63,219 nucleotides of DNA from Paraburkholderia haematera (lineage in GTDB: Bacteria > Pseudomonadota > Gammaproteobacteria > Burkholderiales > Burkholderiaceae): assembly GCF_905220975.1 (NCBI RefSeq), contig NZ_CAJNBK010000031.1:1-63219 (forward strand), written 5' to 3'. The position numbers and the translations under genes were made by a program. Numbering within the stretch: position 1 is the first letter of the stretch; every line of letters starts with the position of its first letter. The notes beneath the pieces were generated by a model. The model was given only the letters and a program-made list of their open reading frames with translations. It had not been told where the DNA came from and did no database searches. Below, in pieces: positions 8,255 through 16,956 of the stretch.

Positions 8255-8908
8255 GTGGGTGTTTCCAGGCAGCAGGCGGTTGAAAATCGGCACGCAATCG
8301 TGGCAGCCGCCGAGAAGCTGTTTCGCGAGCGCGGTGTCGATGCGGTCGGGCTCGCCGAACTGATGAAGGCGGCGGGCTTTACGCAGGGCGGTTTCTACAA
8401 CCACTTCAAATCGAAAGACGCGCTAGTCGCCGCCGTGATGCAAAAGGCGATGGAAGAAGGTGGGGAGGATTTTGACTCTCGAATCGAGAACGCCCGGTCA
8501 GACGAAGCCGACCCCGTTAAGCGAAACATTCAGTGGTACCTGTCCCCCGAGCATCGCGGGAGTATCGATGCGGGTTGCCCGTTGTCGGGTTTTGTAGGCG
8601 ACGCCCGCCGGCTCGGCGACGTGGCGCGCGGTTCTTACGCGGAAGGTCTCGCGTCGATCCTCGAACGGTTCACCAAGATCTTCGAAGAGACCGAGGGGAG
8701 CAGCGAAGGCAGCCGCAAGAAGGCGATCAACCTGTTCAGCCAGATGGTCGGTACGCTGCTGCTTTCGCGTGCTGTTGCCGACGTTGACCAGGCGCTAGCG
8801 GATGAAATTCTTGACGAGGGTCGCCAGCATCTCCTTGCCGCCGTGGACACCCAACCCGGCGTTCAATCGCGCGAAGGCTCGCGCCGACGGAAGCCGGCAC
8901 GCACATGA
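8255..8908 (+). CDS. TetR-family transcriptional regulator
   Basis: A 217-residue repressor if translation starts at GTG 8255, which follows AAGGGGGAGAA and gives the usual N-terminus VSRQQAVENRHAIVAAA. An ATG at 8216 in frame has no ribosome site and would sit almost inside operator 2. The helix-turn-helix is VGLAELMKAAGFTQGGFYNHF, with the recognition helix ending in the classic GFYNHFKSK. The C-terminal part (GCPLSGFVGD, then SQMVGTLLLSRAV) matches the TetR subgroup often found beside SDR and SnoaL genes. It is transcribed away from its likely targets with two palindromes between. The ligand is unknown, but an electrophile or quinone-like inducer is a reasonable guess. Confidence 0.92.
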   Translation: MGVSRQQAVENRHAIVAAAEKLFRERGVDAVGLAELMKAAGFTQGGFYNHFKSKDALVAAVMQKAMEEGGEDFDSRIENARSDEADPVKRNIQWYLSPEHRGSIDAGCPLSGFVGDARRLGDVARGSYAEGLASILERFTKIFEETEGSSEGSRKKAINLFSQMVGTLLLSRAVADVDQALADEILDEGRQHLLAAVDTQPGVQSREGSRRRKPART

Positions 8909-9051
8909 ACAAATGAACGCAACGCCGTGGAGTTGACCTGTCGCCGCCTGGCTCAGCAGCAGGAACCGTTGCGCCGATCGAAACGTGGCGCTCGATAGCT
9001 CGCAGTAGGCCGTGCCAGGCTTCACCCTCACCGGCCGGCTAAAAACACCGC

Positions 9052-9960
9052 TTATGGCAAACCGGCGTTCGCCCATTCGCGCACTGCCTGCGAAAACAGT
9101 CGCAGCGCCGCCGGAGGGTGCCGGTTGGCCGGGTAGTAAAGGCACAGGCCAGGCAGCGAAGGACACCACTCCGGTAGCAGACGGACCAGCCGCCCCGACG
9201 CCAAATGATCGACGACGTGATAATCCGGGACCCAGGCAATACCAATCCCGGCCAACGCCGCGTCCACCATCAGGCTCGTATTGCCAAGCGTCATTGGCCC
9301 AGCGACGTCGATACTGGCGTTACTGCCGTGATGCTCGAGTTCCCAACGGTACAACGCGCCGCTCGTGAACCGGAACCGGATGCAGCGATGCTGGGCCAGT
9401 TCCTGAGGTGTCGTGGGAGCCGCGTGGCGAGACAGATACTCGGGGGACGCCACTGCGGCGAATCGCAAGTCGGGCCCGAACTGCACGGCGATCATGTCAC
9501 GCGGCACGTCTTCAAGAATCCGTATCCCGGCGTCAAAACCGTCGGCCACGATATCGACAAGCCGCGTATCGACAACGATCTCGACATGGATGTCTGGATA
9601 AGCGGCCAGAAATGCTGGGAGAACGTGAAGGATCAACGGCCGGGCTCCGGCCTCTGCCGCGCTGATCCTGATCGACCCAGACGGCCGGTTGCCTGCCGAT
9701 GCGACCTCGTTAATACCGTCCTCCAGATCGGCAAGCGCGGGACCCACGCGCCGCAGCAGATGTTCACCCGCCTCAGTCAATGCCACCGAACGGGTGGTCC
9801 GGTTAAACAACCGCACATTGAGACTCTCTTCGAGATTTCGCACCGCATGGCTGAGCGCGGGTGGCGAGACACCCAGCGTTCGCGCCGCCGCGCGGAAACT
9901 TCGATGTTCAGCAATGGCGATGAAAGCGGTCAGCTCGGATAGTCCGGCGCGCAGTTTCAT
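9052..9960 (-). CDS. LysR-family transcriptional regulator
   Basis: A 302-residue LysR protein. ATG 9960 follows AAGGAAAATTCATCT. The winged helix is at the N-terminus (FIAIAEHRSFRAAARTLG, then SPPALSHAVRNLEE, then RLFNRTTRSVALTEAG), and a type-2 periplasmic-binding-like effector domain follows. It is transcribed divergently from the SDR at 10157, the usual arrangement for LysR control of a neighbouring target. Its 3' end converges on the TetR gene at 8908, with no terminator I can see between. Confidence 0.93.
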   Translation of the reverse strand: MKLRAGLSELTAFIAIAEHRSFRAAARTLGVSPPALSHAVRNLEESLNVRLFNRTTRSVALTEAGEHLLRRVGPALADLEDGINEVASAGNRPSGSIRISAAEAGARPLILHVLPAFLAAYPDIHVEIVVDTRLVDIVADGFDAGIRILEDVPRDMIAVQFGPDLRFAAVASPEYLSRHAAPTTPQELAQHRCIRFRFTSGALYRWELEHHGSNASIDVAGPMTLGNTSLMVDAALAGIGIAWVPDYHVVDHLASGRLVRLLPEWCPSLPGLCLYYPANRHPPAALRLFSQAVREWANAGLP

Positions 9961-9973
9961 AGATGAATTTTCC

Positions 9974-10007
9974 TTAACACCCCGTGAAATTCTACGTTCA
10001 TTGTTAA
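9974..10007. promoter_or_regulatory. inverted repeat in a LysR/SDR promoter region
   Basis: TTAACA (9974-9979) and TGTTAA (10002-10007) are exact inverted arms separated by 22 bases just upstream of the LysR start. It could be part of an extended LysR binding region. The arms are short, so chance is possible. Confidence 0.35.
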
Positions 10008-10156
10008 GTATCAAACAACAAACTAGTATGCAATGAAACGCTCGTCGGCTGCCTTTCGCAGCGCGCCGATGGTCCTGACATCAATGACCCTCTCTACACT
10101 CGCTCACGCCGTTGCCCGGCGAGAGCCGAGTTCGCGCGGGTCCAAAGGAAAAGCAT

Positions 10157-10903
10157 ATGGAAACGAATATCGAAGGAAAGATCGTCGTCATCACGGGCGC
10201 AAGCAGCGGATTGGGCGAAGCGACTGCCCGCTATCTGAGCGCGCGAGGTGCCAAGGTTGTATTGGGTGCACGCCGCGCCGAGCGCATTCAGGCGCTCGCG
10301 GCCGATCTGGTCAGCAATGGTGGTCAAGCGGTCGCGGTTGCGACTGACGTCACCCGGCACGAAGACGTCAAAGCACTCGTCGACACCGCGGTGCAGACGT
10401 TCGGTCGCGTGGACGTGATGATCAACAATGCCGGACTGATGCCGCACTCGCCGCTCGAGCGTCTGAAGATCGACGACTGGGACCGGACCATCGACGTCAA
10501 TATCAAGGGTGTGCTGTACGGCATCGCGGCGGCGTTACCGCACATGAAAGATCAGAAGAGCGGCCACATCATCAATGTTTCATCGGTCGCCGGCCGTACC
10601 GTGCGGCCCAGCAGCGCTGTCTACGCGGCAACCAAGAGTGCCGTCCTGATGTTGTCCGAGGGGTTGCGCCAGGAGGTCAAGCCCTATGACATCCGCACGA
10701 CTGTCATTTCTCCAGGCGCGGTGGCGACGGAACTCCCGAGCAGCGTGACCGAGCCGGATGTGGCCGGTTTCATCAGCAAGTTCTACGAGCAATACGCGAT
10801 TCCCGCCGACTCGTTCGCGCGCGCGGTCGCTTTTGCAATCAGCCAGCCTCCAGAGGTCGACGTCAACGAGATCCTGTTCCGGCCCACGCGCCAGGAAGGC
10901 TAA
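10157..10903 (+). CDS. short-chain dehydrogenase/reductase (classical)
   Basis: A 248-residue classical SDR. TGASSGLG (13-20), NNAG (90-93), S142, Y156 and K160 are all present, and R39/R40 after strand 2 favours NADP(H). The sequence PGAVATELPSSVTE is typical of the SDR group annotated as YdfG/serine-dehydrogenase-like or 'SDR family oxidoreductase' in Burkholderia. The start at ATG 10157 has AAAGGAAAAGC upstream. It is divergent from the LysR gene at 9960 and is its probable target. Substrate unknown. Confidence 0.93.
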   Translation: METNIEGKIVVITGASSGLGEATARYLSARGAKVVLGARRAERIQALAADLVSNGGQAVAVATDVTRHEDVKALVDTAVQTFGRVDVMINNAGLMPHSPLERLKIDDWDRTIDVNIKGVLYGIAAALPHMKDQKSGHIINVSSVAGRTVRPSSAVYAATKSAVLMLSEGLRQEVKPYDIRTTVISPGAVATELPSSVTEPDVAGFISKFYEQYAIPADSFARAVAFAISQPPEVDVNEILFRPTRQEG

Positions 10904-11010
10904 GGATTGCAATCGTTCGACGGATCGTGATTCGAGGTGAATGGCACTCCCGAAGCCGGATAGGTCGGATAGGATTCCGAAGTATCGTTCCCCGGCAGAG
11001 GCTCGCGAGG

Positions 11011-11535
11011 TTAGTGACCGTCGGACAGGAGACGACAACGTCTCTCAAGCATATCGACAAGCCGCCAAACCGGACACGGCCTGCAACATAGGCCGTCAAA
11101 GCCAATCTGTTTCATATCGATCGGGGTCTCTTCAGGCGAGATATCCGTCAGCGCAATCATCAGAACACCGCCGAAGGCGGCGTCGTTCGCCGCATGCCGG
11201 ACGAGCCGGAAGTCATCGGCATGACACAGGTGCGTGCCGATCAGCAAGGCGCGCGGCTTCCAGTGCTCCAGCATCAGTTCCAGGTTTTCCATCGTCGACG
11301 TGGCTACGGCGATAAAACCTTTCAATCTCAGCAGCAACGCTATCGATTCCCCTATCGATTTTTCGGCATGGGCAACGATCACGCTTTGAGAGTCGACTGC
11401 ACTGGTGGGACGCTTCAGACGCCACAGGGCGAACTGCCCCTCGTCTTCATGCGGCGTGCGCTGGGTCATTTCGGACAGGTCCTCAGTCCACTTTGGAGTG
11501 ACTGCTACAAGCAACGGGAGTCGGACCGCAGACAT
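11011..11535 (-). CDS. degenerate response-regulator receiver-like protein
   Basis: A protein of up to 174 residues; a start at ATG 11469 (GAGGAC upstream) would shorten it to 152. The central part has a CheY-like rhythm: SVIVAHAEKSIGESIALLLRL, then KPRALLIGTHL, then GVLMIALTD and a closing GFDGLCCRPC. The phospho-acceptor position at the end of strand 3, normally 'D' in LLDxxLP, is Gly here, and the conserved Lys of 'TKP' is Arg. It therefore cannot be phosphorylated in the usual way and is at best a pseudo-receiver. No kinase gene is nearby. The family call is by pattern, not close identity. Confidence 0.6.
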   Translation of the reverse strand: MSAVRLPLLVAVTPKWTEDLSEMTQRTPHEDEGQFALWRLKRPTSAVDSQSVIVAHAEKSIGESIALLLRLKGFIAVATSTMENLELMLEHWKPRALLIGTHLCHADDFRLVRHAANDAAFGGVLMIALTDISPEETPIDMKQIGFDGLCCRPCPVWRLVDMLERRCRLLSDGH

Positions 11536-11743
11536 AGCTTCGGTTCAGCCGGGTTGGAGGATGATTTCACATCGCTGGACTGTCGTCTATGCCGATCATT
11601 GCCAGTTCGCTTAATTTATTTTTCATGCGGACGCGCGGCCCTGTGTGGTTTTTTCGCGACTTCCATTCGACCCAGAATCAACTGCGGGCATGTCCTGCAA
11701 GCCTCTGCGGGGCGACTGAATGCTTCATACAAAACACCCGATT

Positions 11744-11770
11744 TGCATCCGTAGCGAGCTTGGATAGCAT
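11744..11770 (+). promoter_or_regulatory. possible sigma-70 promoter of the small-RNA candidate
   Basis: TTGCAT and TAGCAT are spaced by 15 bases, upstream of an isolated terminator. Spacing is short of the 17-base optimum and the -10 box is imperfect, so this is tentative. Confidence 0.35.
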
Positions 11771-11776
11771 GAAGAA

Positions 11777-11843
11777 ACACGTCAGCGTCCCCAACGTTCG
11801 GCGTGTGTGTTTGTTAGCCGCAGCATCGTCTGCGGCTTTTTTT
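11777..11843 (+). ncRNA. candidate intergenic small RNA ending in an intrinsic terminator
   Basis: A transcript of about 67 bases is suggested by the promoter-like boxes at 11744-11770 and the strong terminator at 11816-11843. No protein reading frame with a ribosome site fits; the short frame from ATG 11769 (MKKHVSV...) has none. I do not recognise the RNA as a known family. The terminator stem with its U tract could be an Hfq-binding 3' end. This is inference from position and structure. Confidence 0.4.
11816..11843 (+). terminator. intrinsic terminator
   Basis: Eight-base perfect stem AGCCGCAG / CTGCGGCT around the loop CATCGT, followed directly by a run of Ts. Read on the plus strand it is a strong Rho-independent terminator; on the minus strand there is no T run after the stem. 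Confidence 0.85.
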
Positions 11844-12046
11844 ATCCGGTAACAATGACGTGCGCCAACGTGCTGTTCAGAGAATTATTCTCCGGCACTT
11901 TTTTCGCATTGAGAGCGTTGCTGAAATGAACCTGTGAGCGGCTGAAGAGAGCCGTACACCGGCACACGATCCGCTCACTCGATGGCAATCACCGAATCAT
12001 CAGCGGAAAAGAGCCGTTGCACTTCGCCCGCGCGCCGCCTCACCAT

Positions 12047-12811
12047 TCACGTACGCGTAATCGACGCGCCGCCATCGACTAGCGAAGCGGTTCCGGTCAC
12101 GAAGGACGAGTCATCGGACGCGAGATACAACACCGAGCGGGCAAGTTCTTCTGGCCGCGCAACGCGCTTGAGGGCGTGCAACCCGGTCACGAACGCCTGT
12201 GACTCGGCTGAGTCGTTCATGTCGCGATACATCGGTGTGTCTACCGCGCCAGGCAGAATGGCGTTGACGCGTACGCCTTGCGGTCCATACTCCGCGGCAA
12301 GCGCCTGCGTCAGCCCGATCAACCCAGCTTTGCTCGCAGCGTAGGCCGCGGTGCCCGGGAACGCGAACGAATAACCAACGAACGTCGACGTGAAGATGAT
12401 TGAGCCACCGCCTTGCTTCAGCATTTCGGGGATCTGGTGCTTCGCACCCAAAAAGGCGCTCGTCAGGTTGGTCGCCAATGCGGCCGACCAGCCAGCCTCC
12501 GACACACCTGTTGTCGGACCCATTTCGCCCAGGGTACCGGCGTTGTTATAGGCGATGTCAAGACGGCCGAAGCGGCTGACGGCAAGCGCGACCAACGCCT
12601 TCGCAAAGTCCTCTGACTGCACGTCGCCCGCCAGAAACGCCACCTCGCCGCCTTCGCTGACGATCTCAGAAGCGAGCGTTTCAAGTTCGGCTTCGCGACG
12701 TGCCGCGATCACCACCTTTGCCCCTTCCGCGGCAAACAGTTTTGCCGTAGCACGGCCAATTCCCGCACTGGCACCGGTCACGATGGCGACTTTTCCTGTC
12801 AAGCGTTGCAT
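12047..12811 (-). CDS. short-chain dehydrogenase/reductase (FabG-like)
   Basis: A 254-residue classical SDR with TGASAGIG (12-19), NNAG (89-92), S142, Y157 and K161. The C-terminal sequence VLYLASDDSSFVTGTASLVDGG is the usual FabG/glucose-dehydrogenase-like ending. ATG 12811 follows CAGGAGATTGAAC. It is transcribed divergently from the LysR gene at 12951, with a perfect 8-base-arm palindrome between. Substrate unknown; FabG-like members of such LysR pairs usually act on xenobiotic carbonyls or alcohols. Confidence 0.93.
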   Translation of the reverse strand: MQRLTGKVAIVTGASAGIGRATAKLFAAEGAKVVIAARREAELETLASEIVSEGGEVAFLAGDVQSEDFAKALVALAVSRFGRLDIAYNNAGTLGEMGPTTGVSEAGWSAALATNLTSAFLGAKHQIPEMLKQGGGSIIFTSTFVGYSFAFPGTAAYAASKAGLIGLTQALAAEYGPQGVRVNAILPGAVDTPMYRDMNDSAESQAFVTGLHALKRVARPEELARSVLYLASDDSSFVTGTASLVDGGASITRT

Positions 12812-12916
12812 GTTCAATCTCCTGCTGCAGTTTGTTGGCCAGTGCCCAATGCCTTGGTCCGTGAGAAGCACTATAGGCTTCAGCCACAAACCCAGAAAGG
12901 CACAAAACATGGGTAT

Positions 12917-12939
12917 ATCATTCAGCTTTTGTGAATGAT
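12917..12939. promoter_or_regulatory. palindrome between SDR and LysR (probable LysR site)
   Basis: ATCATTCA-N7-TGAATGAT: perfect 8-base arms, ending 11 bases before the LysR start codon. It is well placed to autoregulate the LysR gene and to control the divergent SDR. Confidence 0.7.
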
Positions 12940-12950
12940 CGAGAACACAC

Positions 12951-13865
12951 ATGGATCGGCTGCGCGCTTTTGAAGTCTTCGTGACCGTGGTGAGCCGCGG
13001 CAGCTTCACGCGCGCAGCCGATGCGCTCGAGACGTCGCCCGCCAACGTGACCCGCTACGTGAACGAGTTGGAAGCGCATCTCGGCACGCGCCTGCTGAAT
13101 CGCACCTCACGCAGGCTTTCTCTCACCGAGGGCGGCGAGACCTTTTACGCCCGCTGCAAATCGATCCTCGAGGACGTCGCCGAGACGGAGGGGCTTGTGT
13201 CATCCACGTCGGTCGATCCGCGCGGCCGACTGCGCCTCAATGCGCCCGTGAGCTTTGGGATTCTGCACCTGGCGCCGCTATGGCCCGCGTTCATGCGGAA
13301 ATATCCCGAAGTGGAACTCGACGTGGCGCTGATTGACCGCGTTGTCGATATCGTCGATGAAGGCTACGACCTCGCGATCCGCATCTCGCACGCCGGCTCG
13401 ACCAGCCACGCAGCCCGCAAGCTGGCGACATCGAGAAACATTCTTTGTGCGTCGCCTGACTATCTGGCGCGTTCCGGATATCCCGCCGCGCCCGCCGATC
13501 TGATCGAGCATCGATGCATCGGCTACTCGTACGCGGCCACCGGCGACGAGTGGCAACTGATCGACAGTGAGCGCAAGGCGCACACCGTGAAGGTCGACTG
13601 TCACATGCATACAAATAACGGCGATACGGCGCGCGCAGCGGCGCTGGCCGGACAAGGCGTGATCTGGCAACCCACGTTTCTGGTCGGCAACGACCTGCGC
13701 GCCGGCACGCTCGTTCAAGTATTGCCGGCGTATCGTTTGCCTGACATCGACGTACTCGCTGTGTACCCGAGCCGGCGGCACCTGAGTGCCAAGATACGCG
13801 CGATGATCGATTTCCTGGTCGATGCATTCGGCGACGTGCCGCCATGGGATAGGGCTGACGCGTGA
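12951..13865 (+). CDS. LysR-family regulator
   Basis: A 304-residue LysR protein of the large DsdC/AaeR-like group of Burkholderiaceae. The winged helix covers FVTVVSRGSFTRAADALE, then SPANVTRYVNELEA, then LLNRTSRRLSLTEGGE; the effector domain follows and ends in FLVDAFGDVPPWD, a C-terminus shared with the LysR at 18272. ATG 12951 follows a palindrome and drives divergent transcription with the SDR at 12811. A weak ribosome site fits low expression. Confidence 0.93.
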   Translation: MDRLRAFEVFVTVVSRGSFTRAADALETSPANVTRYVNELEAHLGTRLLNRTSRRLSLTEGGETFYARCKSILEDVAETEGLVSSTSVDPRGRLRLNAPVSFGILHLAPLWPAFMRKYPEVELDVALIDRVVDIVDEGYDLAIRISHAGSTSHAARKLATSRNILCASPDYLARSGYPAAPADLIEHRCIGYSYAATGDEWQLIDSERKAHTVKVDCHMHTNNGDTARAAALAGQGVIWQPTFLVGNDLRAGTLVQVLPAYRLPDIDVLAVYPSRRHLSAKIRAMIDFLVDAFGDVPPWDRADA

Positions 13866-14023
13866 CCGCTCGTCAGACTAGCCACGGCGACAACACGCTT
13901 AACGCTCGAAAAAGACCCGGACTGGGCACCCTGGCTGCCCGACCTTCGACGCAACGGCCCGCAGCCATCGCGCAAGATCCCATTACAATCCACTACTTCG
14001 ATCCGACAACGATAATTTGCGCT

Positions 14024-14425
14024 ATGAAATACCTCCTTGCATCGACACTCGCGGCGATCATCGCGACCGTGAGCACGGCCGCGACAGCCCAGGCATCCGG
14101 GAGCAGCGGTACACCCACACCGCAGTGCGCCATTGGGTATGTCACGGGCGTCGGTGGCTCGGCGCAGAGCTTTCGTGAATACCTCGCCACGCCCGATAGA
14201 GACAAGTATCGCTTCATTGCCGACAACCCGATCCAATGCAAGATCTCCGACGAAGGTCGCGCGTCCGGATGTACCGGCGTTACAGACCTTCGGCGTGAAA
14301 AAGTCAGCGTGTACGACGACGTCGACAGCACGACGATGGCTGTCGTCGCGCGCGTGGAGCTCGAGCACGGGACATACCCGGTGATTATCGTTGTGCGAAA
14401 GCAGGACGTGAAATGCGAAGAGTGA
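14024..14425 (+). CDS. hypothetical exported protein
   Basis: A 133-residue protein. ATG 14024 opens a clear signal peptide (MKYLLASTLAAIIATVSTAATAQA), with cleavage probably after AQA. The mature part has three cysteines (in QCAIGY, IQCKIS and GCTGV) and a fourth near the end (VKCEE), which could form two disulfides. YPVIIVVRKQ near the C-terminus looks like a beta strand. I do not recognise the family. An in-frame upstream extension overlapping the LysR gene is open but has no ribosome site. It is likely periplasmic. Confidence 0.75.
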   Translation: MKYLLASTLAAIIATVSTAATAQASGSSGTPTPQCAIGYVTGVGGSAQSFREYLATPDRDKYRFIADNPIQCKISDEGRASGCTGVTDLRREKVSVYDDVDSTTMAVVARVELEHGTYPVIIVVRKQDVKCEE

Positions 14426-14778
14426 ACAGCTTCCTCCAAACAGATCAGTCATTCGACTGACGCTCGCCGGTCAGAATCATCCGCGCAGAATCTCCTCATG
14501 GCGTCGTTCACCGGACGCCTGTTCAAAGGGCAGATGGGTGCTGGATCCATCAGCCCGCCGCACCTCAGCCCCCCTTCGCAAGACTTCGAAAGGCATACGT
14601 CAGGTGCGTCACATGACTCACGCGGCTCGGACATTTTTCCAACGCATGGTGGACACACAGCAAGCCTAACTTTCTCTCCGATGTAACGCGCGGTAATACA
14701 AAGCAACGCTTGGCAAGCAACGCATTGCGCTTGCAAGCGCTCGGTGTGCCCTGTGTCAATCCCCGTTTGGAGAGATTC
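14426..14778. other. intergenic region before the phosphoesterase gene
   Basis: About 350 bases with no supported gene. The last part carries the ribosome site GGAGAGATTC for the gene at 14779. I see no clear terminator or regulatory palindrome. Confidence 0.5.
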
Positions 14779-16797
14779 ATGAAGCGTATTGATAACGTCC
14801 CACGAAGACCCGTCCTGCAGGCCCTTCTAACGTGCACCGCAGCTGCATTAGCGGTCGGTGCCGCACTCTACCCTTCCATTTCCACCAGTCAGCAGACCGA
14901 CGCCGCGTCCATTCACACGGCCTCGCCGATCAAGCATGTGATCGTAATCGTGGGCGAAAACCGCACCTTCGATCATGTGTTCGGCGCCTACACCCCGCGA
15001 AGTGGGCAAACGGTATCGAATCTGCTCTCCAAAGGCATCATCACGCAGGACGGCAAACCGGGGCCCAATTTCGCGGTAGCCGCACAGTACACCGCCACGG
15101 CCGACACGCCCAACCGCTTCGAGCTGAGCCCTTCCGGCAAGAAGCCCTACACCGTACTGCCGGCACCCAACACCGGCTTTGTGGCGACCGCCCCGAGCGA
15201 CACCAGCCCTCCGCCCTTCGCAACCCTTGCGGCGGCTCAGGCTGCTGAAGGGTCGGCACTCGAGCCACAGGACGTCGTGCGTCTGACGACCGGCGCGTCG
15301 GGTTTGGCGCAACAGGTACCGGATACACGATTCGGCACGAACACCTTCAATCTGCCGAACGGCCCGTATCAGATTTCGCGGGTGGGTCCGAACTACGATC
15401 AGTACATGAATAGCCCGGTGCACCGCTTCTATCAGAACTGGCAGCAGTCGGACTGTAACTTCTCGCATGCAACCTACGACAACCCGAGCGGTTGCAAAAT
15501 GGACCTGTTCGCATGGGTCGAAACGTCGATCGGTGCCGGCTCGAACGGCAAGCCGCAGCCGGCCAACTTCACCGACGAGACCACAGGAGAAGGATCGACG
15601 GCACTCGGCTACTACAACGTGAATACCGGCGATATGCCCTATTTCACCGAACTCGCGCGTCAATTCACGATCAGCGACAACTATCACCAGCCGGTGATGG
15701 GCGGCACGGGGGCGAACAGCATCATGATCGGTACGGCTGACGCGCTCTACTACACCGACAGCAACGGTCACGCCGCAACCCCTCCCGCCAATGAGATCGA
15801 AAATCCGCATCCGCTGGCAGGCACCAACAACTGGTACACGCAGGACGGTTACTCAGGCGGCACCTACAGCAACTGCTCCGACCCGAAGCAACCCGGGGTA
15901 GGCGCGATCCGCCACTACCTGGGCACGCTGCCCTATAACCCCGACCCGAACTGCGCGGCCAATACCTACTATCTGCTCAATAACTACAACCCGGGCTATA
16001 ACGGCGACGGCAGCGTGAACACGAGCAGCGCCTTCACGATTCCGCCTTCACCGGTGCGCACGATCGCGGATTCGCTGCTGGCGAAAAACATCTCGTGGAA
16101 GTATTACGGCGAAGGCTGGAAGACGTTCGTCAGCACGCCGTCCACGAGTGTCTATTGCAACATCTGCAATCCGTTCCTCTACGAAACCGCGGTCATGACC
16201 AATCCGGCGCTTGTCGCCGCGCACTTGCAGGACACGACCGACCTCTACGCGGATATCGCGGCCGGAACGTTGCCGGCCGTATCGTTCGTGAAGCCGGGCG
16301 GTCTGCTGGACGGTCACCCCGAGTCGTCGAAGTTCGGCCTGTATGAGGCGTTCGTGCACAAGCTTGTGAATGCGGTCCAGACCAATCCGAAGCTGTGGGC
16401 GTCGACGGCGATCCTGATCACCACCGACGAAGGCGGCGGCTACTACGATTCCGGCTACATCCAGCCAGTGGATTTCTTCGGCGACGGTCCGCGCATTCCG
16501 ATGATCGTGGTGTCACCGTTTTCTCGTGGCGGCCGCGTGGTGCATGAATATTCGGATCATGCGTCGATCGTCAAGTTCATCGATCGCAACTGGTCGCTGT
16601 CTCCGATCACGAAGCGCAGCCGCGACAATCTGCCGAACCCGGTGCAGCTCCCAGGCAATCCGTACGTACCGGTTAACTCGCCGGCCATCGGAGATCTTTT
16701 CGACTCGTTCCAATTCGACCGGGACCAGGACCAGGACGGTCATCACAACGGCAATGGAAAGGGTAATGACGGTGGGTTCGGCTGGTGGCCGTTCTGA
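14779..16797 (+). CDS. exported phosphoesterase (acid phosphatase/phospholipase C family)
   Basis: A 672-residue secreted hydrolase of the PF04185 phosphoesterase family (AcpA/phospholipase C type). The export signal (about 1-45) contains RRPVLQAL, which could be a Tat-like motif. The N-terminal metal and nucleophile region is IVIVGENRTFDHVFGAY (about 55-71). HQPVMGGTGAN lies mid-protein, and TTDEGGGYYDSG followed by VVSPFSRGG and HEYSDHASIVKFIDRNW are the C-terminal metal ligands of the family. The tail is Asp/His/Asn/Gly-rich and ends in WWPF. Burkholderia relatives act on phosphate monoesters or phospholipids outside the inner membrane. Phosphate-starvation control is likely from family knowledge, but I saw no clear Pho box. 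Confidence 0.9.
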   Translation: MKRIDNVPRRPVLQALLTCTAAALAVGAALYPSISTSQQTDAASIHTASPIKHVIVIVGENRTFDHVFGAYTPRSGQTVSNLLSKGIITQDGKPGPNFAVAAQYTATADTPNRFELSPSGKKPYTVLPAPNTGFVATAPSDTSPPPFATLAAAQAAEGSALEPQDVVRLTTGASGLAQQVPDTRFGTNTFNLPNGPYQISRVGPNYDQYMNSPVHRFYQNWQQSDCNFSHATYDNPSGCKMDLFAWVETSIGAGSNGKPQPANFTDETTGEGSTALGYYNVNTGDMPYFTELARQFTISDNYHQPVMGGTGANSIMIGTADALYYTDSNGHAATPPANEIENPHPLAGTNNWYTQDGYSGGTYSNCSDPKQPGVGAIRHYLGTLPYNPDPNCAANTYYLLNNYNPGYNGDGSVNTSSAFTIPPSPVRTIADSLLAKNISWKYYGEGWKTFVSTPSTSVYCNICNPFLYETAVMTNPALVAAHLQDTTDLYADIAAGTLPAVSFVKPGGLLDGHPESSKFGLYEAFVHKLVNAVQTNPKLWASTAILITTDEGGGYYDSGYIQPVDFFGDGPRIPMIVVSPFSRGGRVVHEYSDHASIVKFIDRNWSLSPITKRSRDNLPNPVQLPGNPYVPVNSPAIGDLFDSFQFDRDQDQDGHHNGNGKGNDGGFGWWPF

Positions 16798-16956
16798 TAA
16801 GACTCGAATAATCAGTTAAAGCAAGTGGCAAATTCCGCGGCACGGCGCGTGGCTGTGTCGCGGAATCCAGCTTTGATCAGAAGCGACGCACGTTTGATCT
16901 GAAATCGCCCCTTTTGTCGCTTGTCCGCCGTGACGGGGTAGGTCAAACTGTCTTTC

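Larger units (their letters stand above)
11536..12046. other. long intergenic region with a candidate small-RNA gene
   Basis: About 510 bases between the pseudo-receiver (leftward) and the 3' end of the next SDR. No protein gene is convincing. The only structured element is a strong intrinsic terminator at 11816-11843 reading rightward, which has no protein gene upstream to serve. Confidence 0.6.

Noticed and set aside
14848..15810. 320-codon antisense frame inside the phosphoesterase gene
   Set aside because: Valine/Arg-rich shadow of a strongly supported gene; no start context.
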